Below, in pieces: positions 46,552-56,610 of a stretch of DNA of 64,000 nucleotides; within the stretch, counting starts at the first letter, position 1, and every line of letters begins with the position of its first letter. The notes under the pieces are model-generated. The model made no database searches, had not been told where the DNA came from, and saw only the letters and a program-made list of their open reading frames with translations. Made by a program: the position numbers and the translations under genes. Origin of the DNA: Taxillus chinensis (Eukaryota; Streptophyta; Magnoliopsida; Santalales; Loranthaceae); assembly GCA_023512835.1 (NCBI GenBank), contig CM042090.1, forward strand, positions 46,455,321 through 46,519,320, given 5' to 3'.

Positions 46552-46999
46552 TTCCGTTTGGCTTGAAACCGCGCATCCCTGTCTGGAAACAATAGACAAG
46601 GGCACTCGTGCAAGCGGACAATCTCATCAACATACAACCGGCTTAACGTGCCGATAGAGTCGCGCTCTCGAATTGCCAAGAAATGGGCTGACTTAGTCAA
46701 GCGGTCCACTATGACCCAAATCATGTCCTTCCTCCCGAAGTGGTAGGAAGCCCTGTCACGAAGTCCATGGTAATATGCTCCCACTTCCACTCGGCTACGG
46801 GTAAAGGCCGCAATTGACCAGCGGGTCGTTGGTGTTCTGGCTTCACTTGCCGACAGGTAAGGCACCTGGAAACAAACTCGCTACACTCCGTTTCGATCCC
46901 GGCCACCAGGCGTGCGCGAACGGCATGATACATCTTAGTTCCTCCTGGATGTACGGCCAAACGGGAATGATGAAACTCCCTCGGCACATCCTCACGCAA
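46552..46999 (-). pseudogene. pol: Integrase N-terminal half, element F (truncated)
   Basis: The zinc-binding part HPGGTKMYH..FVSRCLTCRQVK and the core start WKWEHITMDFVTGLP, IWVIVDRLTKSAHF are read across a frameshift near 46740. The text stops at FPDRDARFQ, around the second catalytic Asp, where the deletion into the 3' LTR begins. The Glu-containing half and any chromodomain are gone. Confidence 0.88.
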
Positions 47000-47156
47000 G
47001 GGAGGTGGTACTATCAGACGCCCCGAAATTTCGGCTCATGCTCAACTCCTTCGTCCGGTCCTCTGACAGCTCCCCGGCCTCTATCCTGGGCCCGGATCAC
47101 CTCACGGTCCACGTCGCCTAACCGTCCCTCACGGACACGCCGATACAACTCTGGTA

Positions 47157-48564
47157 TCACGGTGAGAGGACACAGGATAGCTCCCTCATCGCTTTGGCAG
47201 GTTGCACCTGAAGCACCGCCAACCGCTCCATCATTTTCCATTCTCTCATGGAAACCTCGGCTTTCCCTTTCCTACTTAGCGCGTCGGCTACTAAATTTCC
47301 CTTCCCAGGCGTGTAGGAGAGTGTGAAGTCAAACATTTGCGGGTACTCGACCCACCTCCGTTGGCGCAAATTTAGGTCCCTCGGGTGAAGATATATCGTA
47401 GGCTTTTGTGGTCGGTATATACCACAAACTTCTCTCCCAACAGGTAATGTCGCCAAGACTTCAGGGCAAAAATAACTGCTGCTAACTCCAGGTCGTGTGT
47501 TGGGTAGTTTTGCTCATGGGACTTCAATTGTCGCGAGCCATATGCTATGACTTGGCGTTCTTGCATCGAACACACCCCAGCCAACGCGAGACGCATCACA
47601 ATACACCTCGAATGGCACTCCCTCCTGCGGTAGGCTCAACACCTGGTGCGGTAGTCGGCGAGTCTTCAACTCCTCGAATGCCTGCCTGGCACTTGTCCGT
47701 CCACTCGAATTTGGCTCCCTTCCGGTGTAAGAGCTGTCATGGGCGCCGCCAACCGAGAAAATCCTTCCACAAAACGCCGGTAATACCCCGCGACCCAAGA
47801 AACTCCGGATCTCAAAAACATTTGTGGGCCTCTTCCAAGATGCTACGGACTCAATCTTGGTTGGGTCCACTCTAACTCCTTCGGCGGATACTACATGCCC
47901 AAGAAAATGCACCTCTCGCATCCAGAAGTCACACTTGCTAAATTTAGCATACAAGTGATGATCTCGTAGTACCTGCGGCACCACGGCCAAGTGCTCCTCA
48001 TGCTCGGCTTGGGTTTTGGAGTACACAAGGATGTCGTCAATGAATACCACCACGAAGGAATCCAAGTATGGGGCAAACACCTGATTCATTAGATGCATGA
48101 ACACGGCGGGTGCGTTCGTGAGCCCAAAAGGCATCACTAGCCACTCATAGTGTCCGTACCTGCACCTGAACGCCGTCTTAGGGATGTCTTCGCTCCCGAC
48201 CCTCAATTGATGATATCCCGAACGCAGATCGATTTTTGAGAACCATCGTGCTCCACTCACTGGGTCGAATAAGTCATCAATCCGCGGCAAAGGGTACTTG
48301 TTCTTTACCGTTACTTGATTCGACTTTCCGATAATCAATGCAAAGTCGCAACGAACCATCCGCCTTCTTAGCAAACAAGACCGGTGCACCCCAAGGTGAG
48401 GTACTAGGACGGATAAAACCTTTATCTCCCGGTTCCTTTATCTCGCTTCGAAGCTCCCGCAACTCGGCGGGTCCCATCCGGTATGCTACTTGTGAGATGG
48501 GTCCCACCCCCTGGCAACGGTTCAATCGTGAACTCGACACTTCGTGTGGAGGCAACTCCAACAA
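47157..48564 (-). pseudogene. pol: Reverse transcriptase-RNase H, element F
   Basis: Reads [47 protein letters not shown], then (other frame) [43 protein letters not shown] and [13 protein letters not shown] with the IDD catalytic box intact. RNase [42 protein letters not shown]. At least three frameshifts split it. Confidence 0.9.
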
Positions 48565-48920
48565 CTCCCCAGGAAAGACATCCTGGAAATTCTCGACTAC
48601 ATCCTGGCCACACCCTTTTCTCTAAGTTACCTTCCTCCTCAAAGGTTAGGGTGGCAAGCCTATGGGTAATATTGCCCCATAGCTCCCTCGTCGGTCCAGC
48701 TCTCCCAAAGATCCCTATCCCATTCACCCACTAGGGTACAGGAAGATCCTGTGGGTGTAGTAAACGATACTCGTCGCCTATAACAATCAATCTTAGCCTG
48801 AAAGGCCATCAACCAGCCATCCCCGAATCAAACTAAAGGTCCTCATGGGCATTACATACAAATCAAATGAGAGGTCAACCTCTCCTATCGTAAGCGCACA
48901 CTCTCGACACATTTGGTGGA

Positions 48921-49199
48921 TCAACTCCACTCCTCCCATTGGGGACTCGACCCTCGAGGTCTATCGGCCTCCACACAATCAAGTCCAAGGCTCTCCACCA
49001 AGGACTTAGCAATCGGGGAGCACGAAGCTCCGGTATCAAACAATGCGGCAACAACGGTGCGGGATATTAAAATAGTACCTCGAACCACCGAAGGTCCAGC
49101 TCCACCTTCCTCGGAGGGTGATGGTAATTCCTCCATTTCACCTGGTGCTGAGGTAAGCGCGAACACCCTTGCCTTGGCCTGCCCCACCACTAGCCTCAC
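48921..49199 (-). pseudogene. pol: Aspartic protease, element F
   Basis: The frame contains GTILISRTVVAALFDTGASCS with the active-site Asp-Thr-Gly, followed by SLGLDCVE. A pro-gag spacer precedes it and the frame changes before reverse transcriptase. Confidence 0.85.
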
Positions 49200-49326
49200 T
49201 TGCCTTCCCTTTTGCTCCTGCTGCAGTCCACCGGGACGCCCCTCCGATCCTCCTTGTGGTTGCCTCTCCCCTGTGGCCTAGTGTGGTCGGAACCAGCCTG
49301 ACCGGCCTGCCACGAATGTCTTGGCT

Positions 49327-50499
49327 TAGGGGCTGGGGCCTGAAATTGGGTCCCACCCCTGCTCCCTTGTGCTAAGCTTCCCGGCTCCCCGGCTGCTCCC
49401 CTTGCTTGAAACACACCTTGCCGATGTGTCCCACCTTCCCACACTATGACACGTCAAGTCTTGTTTGGGGCACTCACGTTTGACGTGCCCTGACAGGCCA
49501 CAACAGTACACCCGCTTGGGAAGTTCCCAGCAAGACTCCCCCGTCCTCCAAGGTAACGGGATCTGGGCGGAGCCATTGAAGCTTGGCCCCCATCCTTGGG
49601 AAAAGTCCCACTCCCGGGCTCAACCTTACGCCTCTTGGTATCACCGTGCTTGTCGCGCGCGCTTTGCCCCATCCGCTCCTGGTGAGCCTGTCTTCCCTCC
49701 TCTAATCCTCTCTCAACAATCTTGGCGGTGTCCACGACTTCAAGATAGGTCTTCGATCGCAGCATCTCCACCCTTTGCTTCAGGCAGGTTTGAGACCCAT
49801 GGTAAACTTATGGGCCTTCAGGTCCTCCCTTGATATTGCTTCGGAGCAAACCGACTCAGCCCTCGGAAATCTCGCTCATACTCGGCTACTGAGCGCGATC
49901 CCCTGTTTCAGGCGCTTGAACTCCTCCCGCTTCGCCACCGCAATGACTCTGGAAAGAACTCCTCATGGAACAGTGGAGGAACTCGTTCCAGGCCATGGTC
50001 TCCATGTCCCGGCTTCCTGAGATGCTAAGCCACCATTCCAAGGCTTCCTCCTCCAATCGCCGGACTGCTAGTCTCACTTTGTCTTCCTCCCGGGGTCGAA
50101 GAAAGGAGAACACATGCTCGATCTGCCGCGGCCGGTGCTCTGCTCCTAGAGGTTCGGTTCCTCCCTTGAACCTTGGTGGATGTTCCTTTCGGAACCGTGT
50201 CAACACGTCTCCCTCTTCCCGCCTCACCGGCACTTCCCGCCTACACGGAGGTTCCGCCTCACGGGGTGGAGAGGGTGGCACCGCTGTCGTGCCATCATCT
50301 CCTGACGCACCTCGTTTAGGATCTCTCCCCTGAGGTCCTCACGCATGCTCTGCACGTTCTCACTTAGGGCCCGGACTTGGGCCATGATCCGCTCCAGGGG
50401 ATCATCGCCCTCTACACGCTGTCCTCTTCCCTCTCCAGAGACGGGCAGAAGATTCATCTTCTACAATTGAGTAGCTCGGGTTACTCTCCTAGGAGGCAT
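49327..50499 (-). pseudogene. gag: gag, element F
   Basis: The start MPPRRVTRATQL at 50499 is typical for Tekay gag, but a stop follows at once. A coiled-coil-like part (MAQVRALSENVQSMREDL), the gag core (FRKEHPPRFKGG..EDKVRLAVRRLEEEALEWW) and a zinc-knuckle region (CCGLSGHVKRECP) follow in shifted frames. The first knuckle Cys seems lost. Confidence 0.85.
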
Positions 50500-50920
50500 C
50501 GTCTACATAATTTAAACCAAACTAGGATCAGCTTCCCTCAAGCTCTCCACACCCTCATCCCCATGGGCCATGAGGTACTCAAGCAACATCTTACATTTAA
50601 ACACACAGGAAAGTCACGAAGTACACAGCGCCTATTCATAGCAACAAGTCTCACAAAAATCACCGAATTTCACAAAGAACAAGTTTCGGCAACATAGCAT
50701 GTCCAATCACAATACTCATACAGAAATTAAACTAGTGCCCTAATGCCAACGCATGTATGCACCCTCAACCCAAATGCAAGTGCCCTACTCCTTGGTCTAA
50801 CTACCCCCGAGTACACCCCAGAAAAAACCAGATAGGACCACGTTGATCGGGCGTGTCCTATCCCGCCTCCTAAGAGTCTCGAAGCGGCCCAGGCCTCCCC
50901 ACTATCCTAGGTCCACTAGA

Positions 50921-50946
50921 CCATGAACTATCGCTCCGATACCATA
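50921..50946 (-). other. Primer binding site of element F
   Basis: On the minus strand TGGTATCGGAGCGATAGTTC lies just after the 5' LTR end. It is an initiator-Met PBS with a few changes. Confidence 0.85.
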
Positions 50947-50947
50947 T

Positions 50948-52904
50948 TGTCACGCCCCAATTTCCTTCCACCTGGAAAAGGAGTAAGAATCGCCCATGCC
51001 CGCACCCGAAGGGACAAGGGGTTGGTGCAAGCACCTTAAAAGGACCTCTAGCACGGTGCTGTCCCAAACCTGCATGATCAGGCCAACATGCCAAGGGGCA
51101 TGCTCCTGCTCCCAAACCATGCACACAAACACAAATTGAATAACAACACCTCATTTTATTTCATTTCAAAGGCTAAATGTTTATTACAACCCAGTCGGGG
51201 AAAAACCCCTATAAAGCCATAAATAAAACCAAACCAAAATCCAAACACATAAAACCAAAGTACAACAAGGAAATAATATAAAACTTTCGGCCTCGGGGGC
51301 CTAGCTCCTCGGCCTTCACCTACCGCCTGCTAAACCCTGCAAAAGAATCGGTTTATAGGAGGGGTGAGCAAACCACGGCTCGTAGGGATCCGGTCTCCCC
51401 GGACCCGTCCCACCTGTACAACATGCATGATATGTGTATGCTTGTGCTCGTGTCGTGCCTAAGGCTAAAGCAAAGAAACATCACCCGGTAAACACTCTTT
51501 ACCTGAACCCGCACCGAAGGGCGAGAGGACACCCCGCCACCACGGCGACATGACATACCACATTCGGGCGAATGTTGCATGGACACCAATGCAACATTTT
51601 CCACCCGAGTCGGATATGGTCAACCACCTCCTCGGGCGCCATATCTACCCTCAGGAATGGGTGTAGACTTAGCCCACCGTCGTGAGTGCTACACCGAGAC
51701 TCAGGACCACGTCCTGGCCAAATCTCAAAGGGGTCCAGTATTGTGCCTGGCCCAAATCTCGGCTCGGTCTCAAACAGACCAACGAACGACGATAACATTA
51801 CATCTCAACATGTAAGCTCAAGACAAAGATTTACACTTTATCTCAGAAGGACTAACATGGTCGATACAAGCCACACACATCAGCCTCACAGGCTTAAAAT
51901 CAAATACAAATCAAGCACAAGACACACCAGTCGCACGGGCATATCATTGAACACCCATATACCAGGTCTCACAGGCATTATATTGAATACATGGCATGCA
52001 GGCCTCACGGACATTTCATCAAACACATAGTGTGCAGGCCTCACGGACATTTCATCAAACACATAGTGGGCATAAACAAACCCAGAAAAAATCCTCAGGC
52101 CAAATTAACATCGAATCAACAAAACATGCCACCAAGGCCAACATCCATATAGGAGATCACACCTATATGGATTTACATATATATATAGGTGTATATCCTA
52201 AAACAGAGGGGAGTTAGGAAGAACATAAATCCCTACCTCAGGCTCTTGTCCTATCCTCTACGCTAGACACCTTCCAACGACGCGAACCACCACGGCAACA
52301 GCCCGGAGATCCTCTCTCTCTCTCTCTCTCTCTCGGGAGCAGCAGCAAGGAAGAACACAAGAACCCTAAATTCAAACTCAAGCCCTCCTTATATAGACAC
52401 TACCCACACCAAAACGACGTAGTTTTGATTAAGTAAACCCAGGATCAAAACGACGTAGTTTTGATCACACAAGTTAGCACCTTTCCGCACCCATATAGGC
52501 CAAAATACTCGGAATTTCAACATGGTCCTTTGGAGAAAGATCATTAGAATGTCAAAACCAAGGGAACCATGCAAAAATATGGCTGCACGCCAATTTGCAC
52601 GTGAATTCCCAATTCACGTGCAACTCCAAATGGACTCCAAATGCTCTCAAACTTCACCCCTAGCCTCCTTGCATCATTTAGAAGACAATCACACTTGCAC
52701 GTGAATTGGACCCATATCACGTGCACCTCACATACACGTCCGTTTGGCCTGAAACTTCGTGGTAGATAGAGGACATCATTCTAAGCATCTTTCCTTTTGC
52801 ACGTGAATTCATTTGAGCCCATTCACTAGGTCAAAATCTAGAAAAACTCTACTCGAAGGCAAAACCGTGACTAACGTGACTAACTTAAGGTACGGGTCCT
52901 TACA
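50948..52904 (-). repeat. 5' LTR of element F
   Basis: Complete LTR: minus-strand start TGTAAGGACCCG at 52904 and end GGGGCGTGACA at 50948. TATA-like box TCTATATAAG (minus) at 52388-52397, ATCAAAA-N8-TTTTGAT palindromes at 52408-52429 and 52444-52465, G-box module at 52567-52752. Many differences from the left LTR are single-base gains or losses. Confidence 0.93.
52567..52752 (-). promoter_or_regulatory. Double G-box hairpin module, 5' LTR of F
   Basis: Same structure as at 46326-46510. It lies about 170-365 bases upstream of the minus-strand TATA box, the expected enhancer position in U3. Confidence 0.65.
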
Positions 52905-53018
52905 TCTATACTATATTCTCAGTGTACTCATGCACCATATAGTGTGCACAATCATCAGGACACAGCTTGCAAGCAAACATTAGGACCCAGCCTGCCCACA
53001 TAGGACAGCTTGTCCATG

Positions 53019-53148
53019 ATCCTCAATGGGATCCCAGCTCAGGGCACTCAGCCCTAGCTCCACTAGCTCAACGGCTCAACACAATCCTCAATAGGATCTC
53101 AGCTTAGGGCACTTAGCCCTAGCTCCACGAGCTCAACAGCTCAACACA
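53019..53148. repeat. Tandem repeat, period 65 bases, in solo LTR G
   Basis: Two copies starting ATCCTCAAT and ending CTCAACAC, with a few substitutions. Confidence 0.8.
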
Positions 53149-53554
53149 GGCTTTAGCCTCACAGTGAGAATCTAACAAGTCATAGAGCCCAAGCCCTAAT
53201 TCCTCAAACCAACATACCAACACCAATATGGCATTAAGGTTTACCATACTCCCTTTATAACTGAAGCCAGTCTTCACAAATCGATCATCATTCCTTGACC
53301 CAGGAAGAAGATACCATAGAAGTTGTTTTCTTGAAATAAAAAGTCCCAGCATTGGATCTCCATATCATAATTAAGATAATTTGATTTTTGGGGATTTTTC
53401 TGAGATGTCTAACCTTACTTTCCAAAAAGTCACCTCTACGAAAAATTGGATTTTTCCGAGATTTTGCATTAAATCCCAATTTTCACATTTTGAAGGAGTG
53501 AGAATTTAATTTTCTAGTATTTTTCTTTGAATCTGAAAGGGGGGTATTTCGCTA

Positions 53555-53606
53555 TTTACATTGTAACTTAAGTATACGATACTCGACTTAAAGGTTACAA
53601 TGTAAA
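53555..53606. repeat. Perfect 13-base inverted repeat in solo LTR G
   Basis: TTTACATTGTAAC (53555-53567) is repeated inverted at 53594-53606, forming a hairpin with a 26-base loop. It borders the TCGAAG-type cluster. Confidence 0.75.
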
Positions 53607-53629
53607 TGGGTCCACCCGGGTGCGATTGC

Positions 53630-53880
53630 ATTGGCTCAAAGTCGCAAACGGCCTGGCTCGAAGTCAGAACTGTGACTTGTAGCTGCGGGACTACGACTCG
53701 TAGTTGCGGAATTGTGGCCTCGAAGACTCGAAGCTGTGACCTTCGACCTTCGACCTTCGACTACGGATCTTCGACCCTACGACTACGGATATACGGATCT
53801 TCAACCCTACGACCCAAAATCTTCGACCCTTCGACCCAAATCTTCGGGTCTTTGTCTTTTCAACCCAATAATTCGCCCAG
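53630..53880 (-). repeat. CTTCGA/TCGAAG microrepeat cluster in solo LTR G
   Basis: Repeated CTTCGACC, CTCGAAG and CTACGACT units, the complement of the array in the LTR of element B. Confidence 0.7.
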
Positions 53881-54806
53881 GGTACCGTTCATCATCGTTT
53901 TTGCTTGTTCTTGTCTGGAATCAACCCAATGACCCGCAGACACTCACAAACACACGTTTTATGCAACAGACTACAATATCTACATTAAAATGCATCCTGA
54001 ACGCCTCTAAGTCGCACAGTAACAATAAAAATGCACACATAATTGTAAATTTCCATAAATCTAGATCTAAATCCAGATTTCCATGGTAGACTTCTCAACC
54101 CTCATGGAATACGCAGTTAAACAACCCCAGATCACAAAAACACATATCCAAACTGATATAAATTAGTTCTTAACCACAAATCTTATGCTAAACCATTAGA
54201 TCTAATCCAAAATTAGATTTCCCCCAAAACCTAGGGTTCATGCTTAATTCCATAAATTATGACAAATTCGTGCATACCAAAGATAGAATCAAGATAAGAA
54301 GTTCAAGGACACCTACCTGGAGTGATTCTATGAGCTCCACGAACCCAAATCGCCCCAAATCGCCAAGGCTTCAAGCTTCCAAGCTCTCTCTCTCAAACGC
54401 ACAAATGTGATAGCATAAAGTGAAAGCTCTTTTTTTTATTCTATTTATCTTTCTGGCAATCATTGGCCACTAATTGACCTAGTCAATAATTGACCTCCCA
54501 ACACAATAATTGACCTCAAAGGTTTCAAACTCCAAATTGAGTCAAATTACAGTCAAAACGCTCGAAATGATGAGCACAACACTATTAAGATATTATCACA
54601 CTTAAATGACCCCTCAAACGCAAAGTTAACCAATAAATCCTGAAAAAGTCAATAATCGGGCCATTCGGGGCCCCAACTCGAAATCAGGGCCAAACACTGT
54701 CAAAATACTCACATTGACGACTAAACTACCATCTAGATAGTTGCATTCTCATTCCTATAGAATAACTATCTCTCAACACTATCCAAATACGAGTCTTTAC
54801 AATCTA

Positions 54807-55287
54807 GGGTCACAATTTCACCTCCCTATGCTGTTTGTACTAATTTTAAGGTTTTTGGGATTATCTAAATGATAGCATGCTATACACGAGCCAAGGTACT
54901 GCAATTGGTCATTTACAGACCTTCTAAGTGTTGTATGCCTAGATGGTCATCATGGTAACAACAAACAAAGCCTATTTACCATATCTCTGAAAGGATAATG
55001 GTCACACCAGTCACAAATTTGCTATGAATCCAAGTTCTGCCCCAGACTAGGGCTAAGAAACCTAGGTGTATATAGTCTAGATATAGAAGATGAAGAATAG
55101 ATTCATAAAACATGCAAATCAATTAATCAAACCCAATATTCTTAGAATCAATATAGAAGCATAGGGGGCTACATTGCTCCCCTAGATTAAGAAAACTACT
55201 CACACATGTTTGTGAAAAAGCATAAAGAAATAAAGAACATCATCTCAAAACCAGGAGCAAAAGAACTTCAACTCCAGAACTTCTTGC
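54807..55287 (-). repeat. 5' LTR of element C, distal piece, ending at a junction
   Basis: It continues the LTR after the ATCTA duplication and is colinear with about 31584-32068 of the 3' LTR. Identity stops after CCAGAACTTC, where element E sequence starts. About 770 bases of LTR are missing. Confidence 0.88.
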
Positions 55288-55356
55288 TCTTAATCATGGT
55301 GTGTATCTGAGTTCCCCAGTTTACTCATCTTCCCTATAGAACACTGCACATGATCT

Positions 55357-55856
55357 TCATCTGCTCATGGCTTGCAGAGTCATGAGAAGTCTTTTTACAC
55401 GTAGGCACTGTCCGGTGACTATGAGAGTTTCCAGTGCCTGACCGAAAAACCCAATCTTCAGGGCTCCCCGACCTTGCTTTCCAGGATTGGAATACCCAAG
55501 AAAAGACTTACACTCTTCTCTGGAGAGACTAGGAAGAGGATCAAAGTTACCTTTAGGGAGTGGAAGTGCATTTCGGAGCGTTTCGGCAGAGACTCGAATC
55601 TTCACTCCGTGTACCGTTCCCACCAGGTCGTCTCCAGAGATTGCCAAGGTCTCATGAAATTGCGAGACGTCTTCTACCAGCACATCTTGCATCCCTGACT
55701 CCATGTACATACGGATGCGATTCCAGATTTTTCGAGACGATTTCTGAATTCGCCTAACCACTTGACCTTCGTGTTGCCTATGGCTTGCCAGTCGACTATA
55801 AAACCAGGTATGATTTCTCCTAGTCCTTCTGCCATCGATGAGCTGGGTCCTGCCAT
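55357..55856 (-). pseudogene. Third ORF of element E, N-terminal domain only
   Basis: The ATG at 55856 (MAGPSSSMAEGLGEIIPG) follows a CT-rich leader. FIVDWQAIGN..KWLGEFRNRLEKSGIASV aligns with VPGHLVDWSGI..AWLEEVRQLLDSSNLLALV of element A. After a frameshift near 55720 the text VGTVHGVKIRVSAETLRNALPLPKG aligns with VVRGKTIKITPQVIHDAFHLPEG. The pattern resembles the 'putative plant transposon protein' domain (recalled, not searched). Nothing of a protease domain can be seen because the element is cut at 55287. Confidence 0.65.
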
Positions 55857-55861
55857 AGAGG

Positions 55862-55980
55862 TTATAGAGAGAGAGAGAGATAGACACTCGTAGAGAGGGA
55901 TGGTAAGGTTTAAAGGTGGTCAGAGGAGAGAGAGAAAGAGAGAGAACGAGAATTGAAGAGAGAGAGAGAGAGAGAGAGAG
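55862..55980 (-). repeat. CT/GA-rich leader of the third ORF of element E
   Basis: Two GA microsatellites on the plus strand, read as CT-rich leader on the minus strand directly before the ATG at 55856. CT-rich leaders are common in plant genes. Confidence 0.6.
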
Positions 55981-55997
55981 CTCTAGGGTTAGGGTTC

Positions 55998-56610
55998 TGA
56001 TAACGTGCATTTATGCCGTTATCCTATACCTTATATAGGGTGTTTTAGCGTATGTTTTGTACCTATTTGCAGTTTGACATGCTTGACAACGCCTATAAGC
56101 AGTGGAGCTTATAGAGCGTATGGCGTTGTCAAACTGCCAATGGGGAGCAAATTTGCACCCAGAGGGTGCTTTAGGAGCAAATTTGGAGCGCAAACATGCT
56201 TGCACGTGAGAATGCACGTGAGAAGACCCTTTTCACGTGCAGCTCCAATTTGACTCAAATTTGCTCCAAAGCTTCCTCTTGAGTTGTAGAAGGCATCCAC
56301 GCAATAAAATCCTTGTACGTGAGAATGCACGTGAGAAGGCTTTTCACGTGCACCTTGATTTTGCCTTTATTTTGCTTCCATCTTCTTCCTATAGCTTCCT
56401 TGTGAGTTGATGGAGTGATTTAGCCAAAGTGTGTGGGAAAAGGTTGCTCCAAAACCTGCCAAAAACACTCAAAAAGTACCACTATACACCAAACAGGGTC
56501 TTCCTAGGGGTTAGAGCAAATCTGTCGAAAATAACATGCAAATAGGTACAAAACATACGCTAAAACACCCTATATAAGGTATAGGATAACGGCATAAATG
56601 CACGTTATCA
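55998..56610. mobile_element. Element D: 613 bp insertion with perfect 74 bp inverted ends
   Basis: Ends TGATAACGTGCATTTATGCC.. are identical for 74 bases on both strands (55998-56071 and 56537-56610). The five-base duplication GGTTC flanks it (55993-55997, 56611-56615). The end sequence is homologous to the U3 start of the Athila-like LTR of element C (TGATAACATGCATTTATGCC). Inside are a hairpin (56069-56137) and a G-box module (56160-56365). No ORF. It may be a solo LTR whose far end was replaced by an inverted copy of its start. Confidence 0.85.
56160..56365 (-). promoter_or_regulatory. Double G-box hairpin module in element D
   Basis: GCACGTGAGAATGCACGTGAGAAG..TTCACGTGCAGCTCCAA, then AGCTTCCTCTTGAGTTGTAGAAGG, then GTACGTGAGAATGCACGTGAGAAGG..TTCACGTGCACC. 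It lies 125-330 bases upstream of a minus-strand CTATATAAGG in the left inverted end (56031-56040). Confidence 0.65.

Larger units (their letters stand above)
44711..52904 (-). mobile_element. Tekay/Del chromovirus-like gypsy element F, internally deleted
   Basis: The 5' LTR is 50948-52904 and the truncated 3' LTR is 44711-46551. The target duplication TCTAT is at 44706-44710 and 52905-52909. Gag, protease, reverse transcriptase, RNase H and the first half of integrase are present. The rest of integrase, any chromodomain, the PPT and about the first 110 bases of the 3' LTR are deleted. The LTRs are very similar, so it is the youngest insertion seen here. Many one-base indels break the genes. 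Confidence 0.92.
44259..54801 (-). mobile_element. Tekay/Del-type solo LTR G, split by element F
   Basis: Plus-strand start TGTCACGCCCCCG at 44259 and end GAGTCTTTACA at 54801, with target duplication ATCTA (44254-44258, 54802-54806). On the minus strand it starts TGTAAAGACTCG and ends GGGGGCGTGACA, the ends of Del/Tekay chromovirus LTRs. Its own sequence is 44259-44710 plus 52910-54801, about 2.3 kb, with no genes, so it is a solo LTR. Element F sits inside. Confidence 0.88.
31277..55287 (-). mobile_element. Ty3/gypsy Athila-like retrotransposon C, heavily interrupted
   Basis: Minus-strand element with 3' LTR 31277-32841 and a broken 5' LTR (43958-44258 plus 54807-55287). It has an Asp-tRNA-type PBS and gag, protease, reverse transcriptase and integrase in gypsy order. 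The protease (CDLGAS), the gag and the long region after integrase fit Athila. Insertions: solo LTR 33727-36715, solo LTR 37778-38163, and G plus F (44259-54801). About 550 bases of the 5' LTR (matching about 32048-32841, with gaps) are missing beyond 55287, where element E begins. Confidence 0.88.
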
